This document shows, piece after piece, positions 54,867-62,966 of a stretch of 64,000 nucleotides of DNA. Numbering within the stretch: position 1 is the first letter of the stretch; each line of letters opens with the position of its first letter. This stretch comes from Rossellomorea aquimaris (GTDB lineage Bacteria > Bacillota > Bacilli > Bacillales > Bacillaceae_B): the NCBI RefSeq assembly GCF_001877785.1, contig NZ_MINN01000074.1, positions 930,001-994,000 on the forward strand, given 5' to 3'. The notes beneath the pieces are model-generated. The model was not told the DNA's origin and did no database searches. It saw nothing but the letters and a program-made list of their open reading frames with translations. Both the position numbers and the translations under genes were made by a program.

Positions 54867-55718
54867 ATGATGACAGTAAAATTATTTGCCGACAGTGCAA
54901 GCGACCTGCCAAAAGAATTTTTCAATCAGGACAACATAGAATTTTTCCCACTTAAAGTACATATCGAAGGACAGGATTATGAAGACCTCATCAGCATTGA
55001 ACCCAAAAAGGTTTTTGATAAAATTCGTGAAGGCCACATGCCTAAAACCTCTCAAGTATCACCTGAAACCTTCCTGAAGAAGTTCACTGAAATTGCAGAA
55101 AACGACGAAAAAGGAATCTATGTCGCCTTCTCTTCCCAACTTTCAGGAACGTATCAAACAGCCGTGATGATCCGTGATCAAGTAAAAGAAGAACATCCCG
55201 GGCTTGACCTTGCCATCATCGACTCCAAGTGCGCTTCCCTCGGCTACGGCCTAGTGGTCAAGAGTGCCCTGACTGCCCTTAATGAAGGCTGTGACCAGCA
55301 AGAAATCATTGATATAATCAACTATCAGGCCGAGCATATGGAACATCTTTTTACCGTTGAGGATCTTGATTATCTCGCCAAAGGCGGCCGTGTTTCAAAA
55401 GCTTCTGCATTTTTGGGCGGACTGCTTAATATCAAACCTCTTCTTCATGTCGAAGACGGTAAGCTTGTACCGATTGAAAAACTCCGCGGCAAAAAGAAAC
55501 TCCTGAGACGAATCCTTGAACTGATGGAAGAACGCGGTACAAACCTCTCGGAACAGACAATCGCCATCAGTCACGGAGATGATGAGGAACTTGCCCTGGA
55601 AATGAAAAAGTTGATTGAAGAAAAATTCTCTCCAAAAGATGTATATATCAATATTATTGGATGTGCCATCGGTTCTCATACAGGAACAGGGACATTGGCA
55701 GTATTTTTTCTCCACTGA
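54867..55718 (+). CDS. yitS: YitS, DegV-family fatty-acid-binding protein
   Basis: A 283-residue DegV (FakB-type) protein. The N-terminal domain carries DSASDLP and TSQVSPETF, the fatty-acid pocket region SSQLSGTYQTA, and the C-terminal domain ends GSHTGTGTLAVFF. FakB proteins deliver fatty acids to FakA kinase; YitS is one of the B. subtilis paralogues. An AAAGGA site lies 7 bases before the ATG. Confidence 0.9.
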   Translation: MMTVKLFADSASDLPKEFFNQDNIEFFPLKVHIEGQDYEDLISIEPKKVFDKIREGHMPKTSQVSPETFLKKFTEIAENDEKGIYVAFSSQLSGTYQTAVMIRDQVKEEHPGLDLAIIDSKCASLGYGLVVKSALTALNEGCDQQEIIDIINYQAEHMEHLFTVEDLDYLAKGGRVSKASAFLGGLLNIKPLLHVEDGKLVPIEKLRGKKKLLRRILELMEERGTNLSEQTIAISHGDDEELALEMKKLIEEKFSPKDVYINIIGCAIGSHTGTGTLAVFFLH

Positions 55719-55788
55719 GGCTCATAAAGCTCCCTGCTCTTTGTCATACTAATCGGGAAACCGTTTCTACTTGAAGGGAGTGCTTACT

Positions 55789-55920
55789 ATGCCGCACACA
55801 TCAGATAACGATAAAAAAGCGAAAGACAACCAGGCTCTGCATGAAGAGAAAAACAAAATGAAAGAACTAAACCGTCAAGCCGGAAAGAATCAATACTCCA
55901 AAAAAACGGACCACCTCTAA
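55789..55920 (+). CDS. DUF3941-like small protein, 43 aa
   Basis: A 43-residue hydrophilic protein, MPHTSDNDKKAKDNQALHEE followed by KNKMKELNRQAGKNQYSKKTDHL, consistent with the DUF3941 family. GGGAG lies 8 bases before the ATG, and a terminator follows. The composition (Lys/Asn/Gln-rich, no hydrophobic core) suggests a disordered or spore-associated peptide. The function is unknown. Confidence 0.8.
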   Translation: MPHTSDNDKKAKDNQALHEEKNKMKELNRQAGKNQYSKKTDHL

Positions 55921-55942
55921 TATGGACTCAATATGAATCAAC

Positions 55943-55970
55943 CGGCCACCTGACAACAGGTGGTCTTTTC
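55943..55970 (+). terminator. Terminator after the DUF3941-like gene
   Basis: A GCCACCTG/CAGGTGGT stem with an ACAA loop and TTTT. Confidence 0.85.
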
Positions 55971-55993
55971 ATTTCAATCATCTTTCTTCATAG

Positions 55994-56023
55994 TTGTGCA
56001 ATATAAAGGGACTTCGATATAAT
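55994..56023 (+). promoter_or_regulatory. Sigma-A promoter for the YajQ-family gene
   Basis: TTGTGC (55994-55999) and TATAAT (56018-56023) with 18-base spacing, 33 bases before the start codon. Confidence 0.65.
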
Positions 56024-56056
56024 GTTAGAAGAATATAGTAATGGAGGGAACTACAT

Positions 56057-56548
56057 ATGGCAAAAGAAAGCTCTTTCGATATTGTTTCAAAAGTCGAAAT
56101 GTCAGAAGTAAGCAACAGCATCCAGATTGCACTGAAAGAAATTCAAACCAGGTATGACTTTAAAGGAAGCAAAAGTGATATCAAACTGGACGGGGAAGAA
56201 ATTGTATTAGTATCTGATGACGAGTTCAAAATGAATCAGCTGAAAGATGTCTTATTAAGCAAGTTGATCAAACGCAGCGTACCGGTTAAAAATCTTGATT
56301 ACAGCAAGCTTGAAGGAGCCTCCGGGGGCACAGTGCGCCAGCGTGCGAAACTCGTTCAGGGAATCGATAAAGAGAACGCGAAAAAAATCAATACAATCAT
56401 CAAAAACTCCGGTGTGAAGGTAAAGAGCCAGGTCCAGGATGACCAGGTCCGTGTCACCGGAAAAAGCAAGGATGACCTGCAAAAAATCATTTCAGCCGTA
56501 AGGGAAGCGGACTTATCCATTGATGTCCAGTTTGTAAATTTCCGCTGA
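56057..56548 (+). CDS. yitK: YajQ/YitK nucleotide-binding protein
   Basis: A 163-residue UPF0234 protein with a double ferredoxin-like fold: [23 protein letters not shown], and [21 protein letters not shown] at the C-terminus. YajQ relatives bind cyclic-di-GMP or tRNA; the role in Bacillus is unsettled. In B. subtilis yitK lies in the same yit cluster. It has its own promoter. Confidence 0.92.
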   Translation: MAKESSFDIVSKVEMSEVSNSIQIALKEIQTRYDFKGSKSDIKLDGEEIVLVSDDEFKMNQLKDVLLSKLIKRSVPVKNLDYSKLEGASGGTVRQRAKLVQGIDKENAKKINTIIKNSGVKVKSQVQDDQVRVTGKSKDDLQKIISAVREADLSIDVQFVNFR

Positions 56549-56651
56549 TTTGTTATCTTACATAGTCTGATGGGTAAACTATACTCATTGGACTTTTTTT
56601 ATATTCTGTACTGATTATGATTAATACTAGAGAAGTATACGGAGGAGAAAT

Positions 56652-58001
56652 ATGAATAAGAAAATTATCGTTATAGGAGCTGTGGGCGGAGGCGCCACAA
56701 CTGCTTCGCAGCTGAGGAAGCTGGACGACAAAGCAGAGATTATTTTACTCGAGAGAACTTCTTATCTTTCATACGGAGCGTGCGGAATGCCGTATTATCT
56801 CGGAGAAGTAATCGAGGACCGTGAAGATTTATTTGCCTATACTCCTGAAAAGCTGCAGTCCAAAAAAAAGATCGATGTGAGGATGCAGCATGAAGCCGTA
56901 AAGATTGACCGGGAAAAGCAAACTCTTCATATTCATGACCTTCTTAAGAACCAAGAATATCAAGAAACCTATGATGCGCTGATCATAGCGACTGGTGCAT
57001 CCCCATTCGTCCCTGATATAGAGGGACTTGGTACCATCCCCTCTTTCACTCTGAGGACGGTTGAAGACATGGATAAACTAAAAAACTACCTGATAACGGA
57101 AAAGCCAACAGCCGGGGCCATCATCGGCGGCGGGTTCATTGGCGTGGAAATGTCCGAAAACCTCACCCGTCTCGGTATCAACACTTGTATTGTTGAACGG
57201 TCCAAACATGTCCTCAACATCATTGATGAAGAAACGGCTTTGAAGATCCAGGATCACGTAAAAGGAAAAGGTGTTTCATTATACGTAGAAAACGGACTGC
57301 ACAAAGTCACTTCTGAATCGGAAATCCTGCTTGATAATGGAGAAACGGTTAAAACTGATTTTATTCTTTTATCAGTCGGGATAAAGCCTAACAATGCACT
57401 CGCAAAGGATGCCGGGCTTACGATCGGAGATTCTGGCGGCATCAAAGTTAACGAGTATATGCAGACCGATGATCCGTCCATTTATGCTGTCGGTGATGTG
57501 GTCGAATCTTTCGACAGAATCGACGGCAGTCCGAAACAAGTCCCGCTTGCCTGGCCGGCACACCGCCAGTCCTACATCATCGCCAAACACCTGACAGGCA
57601 GTCCTGTCTCTTTTGGAGGGATGCTTGGAAGCGCGATTGCGAAAGTATTTGACTTGAGCATTGCCACGACCGGATTGGGCGAAAAAGAGCTGACAGAACG
57701 GAAAACGAAGTATAAGACGGCTGTACATGAAGGGAAATCACATGCAGGTTACTATCCGGACAGCAAAGATGTGTATGTGAGGGTTCATTTCTGTCCCGAC
57801 ACTGGTAAAATCTATGGCGGCAATGTAGTCGGCGGCGGAGGAGTGGATAAACAAATCGATGTCCTTTCCACTGCCATCACCGGCGGTCTCACGGTCTTGC
57901 AGCTGCAGGAAATCGAAACCTGCTATGCCCCCCCATTCTCCTCTCCAAAGGGCCTGCTGAATATGATCGGATACAAGGCAGAGAAGATGATGGATTCCTG
58001 A
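56652..58001 (+). CDS. CoA-disulfide reductase / NADH oxidase-type flavoprotein
   Basis: A 449-residue pyridine-nucleotide-disulfide oxidoreductase. The N-terminal FAD loop reads GAVGGGATTA, a single redox Cys44 lies in SYGACGMPYY, the NAD(P)H loop is GGGFIGVEM near residue 161, and YAVGDVVE and YAPPFSSPKG near the C-terminus complete the pattern. The single Cys places it in the CoA-disulfide reductase/NADH oxidase/polysulfide reductase group; the exact substrate is open. It maintains CoA-thiol or reduces sulfane sulfur. Confidence 0.88.
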   Translation: MNKKIIVIGAVGGGATTASQLRKLDDKAEIILLERTSYLSYGACGMPYYLGEVIEDREDLFAYTPEKLQSKKKIDVRMQHEAVKIDREKQTLHIHDLLKNQEYQETYDALIIATGASPFVPDIEGLGTIPSFTLRTVEDMDKLKNYLITEKPTAGAIIGGGFIGVEMSENLTRLGINTCIVERSKHVLNIIDEETALKIQDHVKGKGVSLYVENGLHKVTSESEILLDNGETVKTDFILLSVGIKPNNALAKDAGLTIGDSGGIKVNEYMQTDDPSIYAVGDVVESFDRIDGSPKQVPLAWPAHRQSYIIAKHLTGSPVSFGGMLGSAIAKVFDLSIATTGLGEKELTERKTKYKTAVHEGKSHAGYYPDSKDVYVRVHFCPDTGKIYGGNVVGGGGVDKQIDVLSTAITGGLTVLQLQEIETCYAPPFSSPKGLLNMIGYKAEKMMDS

Positions 58002-58009
58002 TTAACGGA

Positions 58010-58037
58010 ACAGACCCAGAGTGGGTCTGTTTTTTTT
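58010..58037 (+). terminator. Terminator after the disulfide reductase gene
   Basis: ACAGACCCA/TGGGTCTGT with a 3-base loop and T8. Confidence 0.93.
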
Positions 58038-58072
58038 AGAAAAGGCAGTTTCCAAAAATGTCGACAAATGAT

Positions 58073-58097
58073 GTTAATAATTGGACTCATCGGGTAA
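58073..58097 (+). promoter_or_regulatory. Sigma-B-like promoter for the general-stress SDR
   Basis: GTTAAT (58073-58078) and GGGTAA (58092-58097) with a 13-base spacer match the sigma-B pattern (GTTTAA-N12-15-GGGTAT). It lies about 53 bases before the TTG start. Confidence 0.6.
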
Positions 58098-58149
58098 ACA
58101 CTAACCTAAGGATAATCATTTAACTTTACATTTAAAGGAGTGTTTCAGT

Positions 58150-59019
58150 TTGTCACAACAGCAAAATGAAAAGCAAACCTTCCCGCCGCAGCACCAGGAT
58201 CATCAGCCAGGTACGATAGACGAAATGAATCCGCAGCCGATCCATACCGACCAGAACTATAAAGGAAGCGGTAAACTGGATGGGAAAGTCGCTCTTATCA
58301 CAGGAGGAGACAGCGGGATCGGGCGTTCTGTCGCTTGGTACTTCGCACGTGAAGGTGCACATGTCGCCATTTCATACTTAGATGAACACGAGGATGCCAA
58401 CAAGACGAAAGAACTGGTGGAAGCAGAAGGCGTTCGGTGCATGCTGCTCGCAGGCGATATCGGCAGCGAGACGTTCTGCAAAGACCTGATCAACAAAGTG
58501 ATTTCGCAGTTTGGCAAATTGGACGTTCTCGTCAATAATGCTGCAGAACAGCATCCCCAGGACGGCCTTGAAAACATCAGCAGTGAACAGCTTGAAAGAA
58601 CATTCAGGACCAATGTATTTTCAATGTTCCATTTGACCAAAGCTGCCCTGCCTCATCTTAAAAAGGGGGCATCCATTATCAATACAGCTTCGATCACTGC
58701 CTATAAAGGCAATAAAGATCTCATCGATTACTCTTCAACTAAAGGGGCAATCGTAAGCTTTACCCGGTCCCTTGCTGAAAATATCGCTTCAAAGGGTATC
58801 AGGGTCAACGGCGTTGCACCCGGCCCGATCTGGACTCCGCTCATCCCTTCCACTTTCAGTTCAGACAAGGTATCTCAGTTCGGTGCCAATACACCGATGG
58901 GAAGGGCCGGTCAGCCATTTGAATTAGCCCCTGCTTATGTCTATCTGGCAAGCGATGATTCTTCCTATGTGTCGGGGCAGATGATCCATATTAACGGCGG
59001 GACGGTCGTGAACGGTTAA
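58150..59019 (+). CDS. Short-chain dehydrogenase, general stress protein 39-like
   Basis: A 289-residue SDR with an N-terminal ~45-residue polar extension (Gln-rich, then PGTIDEMNPQP), like YdaD/Gsp39 and YhdF. The TGGDSGIG nucleotide loop (51-58), NNAAEQHP and the catalytic YxxxK (DYSSTKGA) are intact. It probably acts on sugars or aldehydes under stress. It starts at TTG behind AAAGGAG and is closed by a terminator. Confidence 0.9.
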   Translation: MSQQQNEKQTFPPQHQDHQPGTIDEMNPQPIHTDQNYKGSGKLDGKVALITGGDSGIGRSVAWYFAREGAHVAISYLDEHEDANKTKELVEAEGVRCMLLAGDIGSETFCKDLINKVISQFGKLDVLVNNAAEQHPQDGLENISSEQLERTFRTNVFSMFHLTKAALPHLKKGASIINTASITAYKGNKDLIDYSSTKGAIVSFTRSLAENIASKGIRVNGVAPGPIWTPLIPSTFSSDKVSQFGANTPMGRAGQPFELAPAYVYLASDDSSYVSGQMIHINGGTVVNG

Positions 59020-59079
59020 TCTGCTTTAGAAGAGGTGGCATGTGAGGCAGAGATTTGAATCATTTTAAGGAATAGTTAG

Positions 59080-59108
59080 AAACCGGGTTTTGGATACCCG
59101 GTTTTTTT
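59080..59108 (+). terminator. Terminator after the SDR gene
   Basis: An AACCGGGT/ACCCGGTT stem with T7. Confidence 0.92.
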
Positions 59109-59160
59109 CTGCGTGGAAATGTCTATTGACGTTCTGTTCCAGATTAGAATGATTGTTAAG

Positions 59161-59260
59161 AGATCATATATTTGGAATTAGGATCGTATTTTTGAATTCA
59201 GGATCGTAAATCTCAGATTCGGATCGTATTTTCCAAATTAGGTGCTTAAATCCGGAATAA
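59161..59260. repeat. Five 20-bp tandem repeats
   Basis: Units begin at 59161, 59181, 59201, 59221 and 59241, each near GGATCGTATTTTTGAATTCA; the first and last are the most degenerate. They fill part of the 389-base gap between the SDR gene and the LacI-type regulator, where I see no gene. Confidence 0.8.
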
Positions 59261-59390
59261 CCCTTACAAAACACCCACCCGGGTATACCCCTTGTGTTCA
59301 TACTCCACCCAAAAACTTCTTCCACACCTCATTTCCAGCGTATTTTTACTAAATGAAGGACTATAAGCAGTTACACTCAACCCTTTTACC

Positions 59391-59421
59391 AAAAAAAGAC
59401 CGGGGCAACTAAGCCTCGGTC
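59391..59421 (-). terminator. Terminator after the LacI-type regulator
   Basis: GACCGAGGC/GCCCCGGTC stem (one mismatch) with T7 on the minus strand, overlapping the final codons of the gene. Confidence 0.8.
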
Positions 59422-60458
59422 TCTTCTTTATGATCAACTTCCCTCTTACTGCATGATGCACGCTTTACAATTTCGTGCGGTATGATGATTCGTTTGATAG
59501 GGTCGTTCGGGTTTTCGAGTTTCTGGATCAGGCTTTTAGCCGCTTCATTGCCTAGGTTGAAAATATTGATATCAACCGATGTCAGCGGGGGGCGGGACAT
59601 TTCTGCAAGAAGAACGTTATTAAAGCTGATAATGGATATATCTTCCGGAACGGAAATATCCATTTCATCCAGCGTATTCAACACACCCAGTGCCATTAAA
59701 TCATCAGCTACAACCAGTGCAGTCGGGGGGTGTCCCAGCTGCATCAGTTCATTGATCGCTTCCCTGCCGCCTTCGCGAAGAAATTCTTCGTGGATGATAT
59801 ATTCATCTTTTAAATCGTGGCCTGCATCCCTGAGCGCCTTTTCATATCCCAATAAACGTTCGACCGTAACGACCAGGTTCAGGTTCCCGCCGATAAAACC
59901 GATGCATTCATGGCCCAGTCCAAGGAGATAATTCGTTACCTCTTTCGCTGCCCTGAAATTATCATTGTCCACGTGTGTAATTTCTTCAGAATATTTATAA
60001 GGCTTTCCGACAACCACAAATGGAAAGCTGCGTGCTTTTAAATAGTTCATCACTTTGTCTTCGACTTTTGAATAAAGAAGGATGATTCCATCCACTCTCC
60101 CGCCTTGGACCATTTGGACGACACCTTCAAAGATTTCTTCTTCCGACTGGCCTGTCGTCATTTGAAGTGCATATTGCTTTTCGTGTGCTCCTTCACTCAA
60201 CCCCCTCAAGACTGTGGGGAAGAATGGATTTTGAGAAAACGTACTGGCTGAACCTGGAAGTACCAGCCCCAATACCCTTGTGGATTGATTCGCCAGACTT
60301 CTGGCGATGAAATTCGGATGATACCCCAGTTGATCCATTGCTTCTCTTACCTTTTGTTTTGTCTTTTCACTGATTCTCGGGTTATTTGCGATTACGCGTG
60401 AAACGGTTGATGGTGCGACATTTGCCAGTTTCGCCACATCTTTTATCGTAACAGCCAT
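59409..60458 (-). CDS. LacI-family transcriptional regulator (maltodextrin locus)
   Basis: A 349-residue LacI/GalR regulator with the HTH and hinge helix at residues 1-60 (TIKDVAKLANVAPSTVSRVI, then RSLANQST) and a periplasmic-binding-like effector domain. It lies 85 bases downstream of the alpha-amylase gene in a maltose/maltodextrin locus, so it is probably a MalR/MdxR-type regulator. The start at 60458 follows GGGGGGAG. A palindromic operator-like site lies just upstream. Confidence 0.88.
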   Translation of the reverse strand: MAVTIKDVAKLANVAPSTVSRVIANNPRISEKTKQKVREAMDQLGYHPNFIARSLANQSTRVLGLVLPGSASTFSQNPFFPTVLRGLSEGAHEKQYALQMTTGQSEEEIFEGVVQMVQGGRVDGIILLYSKVEDKVMNYLKARSFPFVVVGKPYKYSEEITHVDNDNFRAAKEVTNYLLGLGHECIGFIGGNLNLVVTVERLLGYEKALRDAGHDLKDEYIIHEEFLREGGREAINELMQLGHPPTALVVADDLMALGVLNTLDEMDISVPEDISIISFNNVLLAEMSRPPLTSVDINIFNLGNEAAKSLIQKLENPNDPIKRIIIPHEIVKRASCSKREVDHKEETEA

Positions 60459-60491
60459 CGTCACTCCCCCCTTCTGCTGCAAAATGAAAAA

Positions 60492-60505
60492 TAATAGCGC
60501 TTTCA
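60492..60505 (-). promoter_or_regulatory. cre or LacI-type operator between amylase and regulator genes
   Basis: On the minus strand TGAAAGCGCTATTA matches the catabolite-responsive element (TGAAARCGYTWWCA) at 13 of 14 and is also a typical LacI-family palindrome centred on GCGC. It is 34 bases before the regulator start. Confidence 0.65.
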
Positions 60506-60543
60506 ATCTTATACCTTCAAGGCCCTTTATAGAGCCCATCAGG

Positions 60544-62082
60544 TTAAGCTTTTCGGTTTTTCCTTCCGCGTTTCCATACCAGGTAAATAAATATTAGAAA
60601 TAATACATAGACCGCTGCAAGTGCTGACAAATAAGGAATATTCAATCCGCTTTTGTCTTTCAGCAGGTAGATTTCCGCTTCTTCCCGTTCAAGCGCCACT
60701 TTATATTTCCCATTGTCATCACTGCGGACGAGGTCGCTTGTGAGCAAGCCTTTCAGCTCCTGATTCTCTGCCAGGTCTTCGGGACTTAGTTCCACTGTCT
60801 GGGTCTTGCTTGAATTATTGATGGCCACCACCACTGTCTGATCTTTATAGGTGCGTTTATAGATACCCATTCCATCTTTTTCATACAACGGTTCTACTGT
60901 TCCCCTTGTCAAAGCCGGGTAGTCCTGACGAACCTTTCCGAGTGTTGATATGTAATCAATAAGTTCCTTATCCGCTCGGAAATTCATCAGTCTCCGGTTA
61001 TCGGGATCTTCTCCCCCGTCCATGGCAATCTCAGAACCATAATAGACAATCGGTATTCCCGGGGTGGTGTACATATATGCCATGGCAAGCTTCCAGCGCG
61101 TTCCGGGGAATACATTTTCCTGTACCAACAGCCTTGTAAAGCGTTCCATATCATGGTTATCGATAAATGTGCCCATTACATAGGGATTTTCATAATACGT
61201 TTCATTGTATTTCCAAAAATTGAAGAGCCTGTCCATTGACGTATCAGGTTTTTTAAATACTGATCGCATTTCTTCGGCTTGCGGGACATTAACAAATCCA
61301 TCAATGCCGACGTCGTTATATTCAGCGATCTTCTGTGGGTCGCGGTCAAAAACCTCACCAAGAAGATAGAAATCGTCTTTTACTGACTTCACCTCTTTAC
61401 TGAATTCACTCCAAAAATCCTGTGGAACATGACGAACCGTATCCAATCGGTAGCCGTCGACATCGGTCTCCTTTATCCACCATTTTGCAGCATTAAAAAG
61501 GTATTCCCTCACTTCGGGATTTTCGGTGTTCAAATCAGGCAAGTCATATAACCATGCATTCTGCAGACTATCCTTATTGGAAAAGTTCATCGGCTGCTTT
61601 TCATGTAACCAATCCTTTTTTGCAGGGTCATTCACCCACGGATGTTCAGGGCTCACATGATTAACCACAAAATCCAAAACGACTTTCATATCGCGCTTGT
61701 GAGCTTCATCCACAAGCTTTTTAAACGTTTCCATCGAACCAAAATGTTCGTCCGGCTTATAAAAGTCCGTGATCCAGTATCCATGGTATCCTTTTGGCTG
61801 GTTATCGAATACAGGGGTCAGCCAGATGGACGTGAATCCCATATCCTTAATATAATCCAATCGATCGATGATCCCCTGGAAATCGCCTCCCTGATAGGCT
61901 TTTGGATCTTTAGTATCCACTTCTTTATCATTTGTCGTATCTCCGTTATTGAAGCGATCCACCATCAGGAAATACATTGTTTCATCCTGCCACTTTCGTT
62001 CTTCTTTTTCAACTGCACCTGCGGGTACGGCGTAAAAAAGAAGAAACGGGACTAAAATGAGAGCAATTACTCTTCTTTTCAT
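60544..62082 (-). CDS. Membrane-anchored alpha-amylase family protein (GH13)
   Basis: A 512-residue secreted GH13 enzyme. The signal peptide covers residues 1-23, the catalytic barrel has DFVVNH (137-142), nucleophile Asp214 (GYRLDTVRH), acid/base Glu243 (LLGEVFD) and Asp311 (FIDNHD), and a C-terminal beta domain follows. The last ~30 residues form a transmembrane helix with a basic tail (VWKRGRKNRKA), so the enzyme is tethered outside the membrane. It likely cuts starch or maltodextrins next to the MalFG importer. Confidence 0.93.
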   Translation of the reverse strand: MKRRVIALILVPFLLFYAVPAGAVEKEERKWQDETMYFLMVDRFNNGDTTNDKEVDTKDPKAYQGGDFQGIIDRLDYIKDMGFTSIWLTPVFDNQPKGYHGYWITDFYKPDEHFGSMETFKKLVDEAHKRDMKVVLDFVVNHVSPEHPWVNDPAKKDWLHEKQPMNFSNKDSLQNAWLYDLPDLNTENPEVREYLFNAAKWWIKETDVDGYRLDTVRHVPQDFWSEFSKEVKSVKDDFYLLGEVFDRDPQKIAEYNDVGIDGFVNVPQAEEMRSVFKKPDTSMDRLFNFWKYNETYYENPYVMGTFIDNHDMERFTRLLVQENVFPGTRWKLAMAYMYTTPGIPIVYYGSEIAMDGGEDPDNRRLMNFRADKELIDYISTLGKVRQDYPALTRGTVEPLYEKDGMGIYKRTYKDQTVVVAINNSSKTQTVELSPEDLAENQELKGLLTSDLVRSDDNGKYKVALEREEAEIYLLKDKSGLNIPYLSALAAVYVLFLIFIYLVWKRGRKNRKA

Positions 62083-62121
62083 CTCCGCTTCCTCCTCGGG
62101 TAGTTAGTAACGCCTTTAAGA

Positions 62122-62964
62122 TTATCCCTTTGTACCCCCTGCCGTCAATCCTGAAACGAAGTATTTCTGGAAGAAAAGGAATAATAATGCGATTGGGACT
62201 GCAATCAACACTGAACCTGCCGCAAACGTCGTAAATTCAGCACCGAATTGCTTCGCGACCATGTCATATAAAGCAACAGGGAGCGTGTACATTTTCTCTG
62301 AACGGAGCAGGATGCTCGCGATGATAAAGTCCGCAAACGGTGCAATGAAAGAAAACAGTGCGACGACCACGATGATAGGCTTGGCCAGCGGCATGACAAT
62401 CTGAAAGAAAATCCTGAAGTGCCCCGCACCATCCATTTTTGCCGACTCATCCAGCTCTTTCGGTATGGTATCCAGATAACCTTTCATCAGCCATGTATTA
62501 ATCGGGATCTGCCCTCCGACATACACCAGGATCAAGCCGATATGCGTATCCAGGAGATCCGTCAGTAATGCAAGGACGAAAATGGCGATCAATGCTGCGA
62601 AGTTAGGAATCATTTGCAGGATCATGAATGTCATCAGCCCATTCTTCCGTCCGGCAAAACGATAACGGGAGAAGGAATATGCAGTCAGACTTACAAGCAT
62701 AACCGTGAGAGCCATTGTCGATAAACTTACTTTCAGAGAATTCCAGTACCAGATCAGGTAATTGCTCTGTTCGAGATCGAATAATTCCTTGTAATGCGCA
62801 AGCGTCGCATTTTTCGGGATGATCGACGACCCGGAAAGACTCTGCCCGGGATTAAAGGATGAACCGATGATCCAGGCCACAGGGTAAAGGATGATCGCAA
62901 ACATAATGCCTATGGCGAGATAAGAAAGTGTCAAACGTATGAGTTTCTGTTTTTTCATATTCAT
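62122..62964 (-). CDS. Maltodextrin ABC transporter permease MalG/MdxG-type
   Basis: A 280-residue permease with six predicted helices. The EAA loop ELDESAKMDGAGHFRIFFQIVMPLAKP is at about residues 170-197, and the C-terminus YFVSGLTAGGTKG is typical of MalG/GanQ. It lies 2 bases after the malF stop and 39 bases upstream of the amylase gene, so the three genes form an operon. GAGGATATG upstream may serve as ribosome site. Confidence 0.93.
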   Translation of the reverse strand: MNMKKQKLIRLTLSYLAIGIMFAIILYPVAWIIGSSFNPGQSLSGSSIIPKNATLAHYKELFDLEQSNYLIWYWNSLKVSLSTMALTVMLVSLTAYSFSRYRFAGRKNGLMTFMILQMIPNFAALIAIFVLALLTDLLDTHIGLILVYVGGQIPINTWLMKGYLDTIPKELDESAKMDGAGHFRIFFQIVMPLAKPIIVVVALFSFIAPFADFIIASILLRSEKMYTLPVALYDMVAKQFGAEFTTFAAGSVLIAVPIALLFLFFQKYFVSGLTAGGTKG

Positions 62965-62966
62965 CT

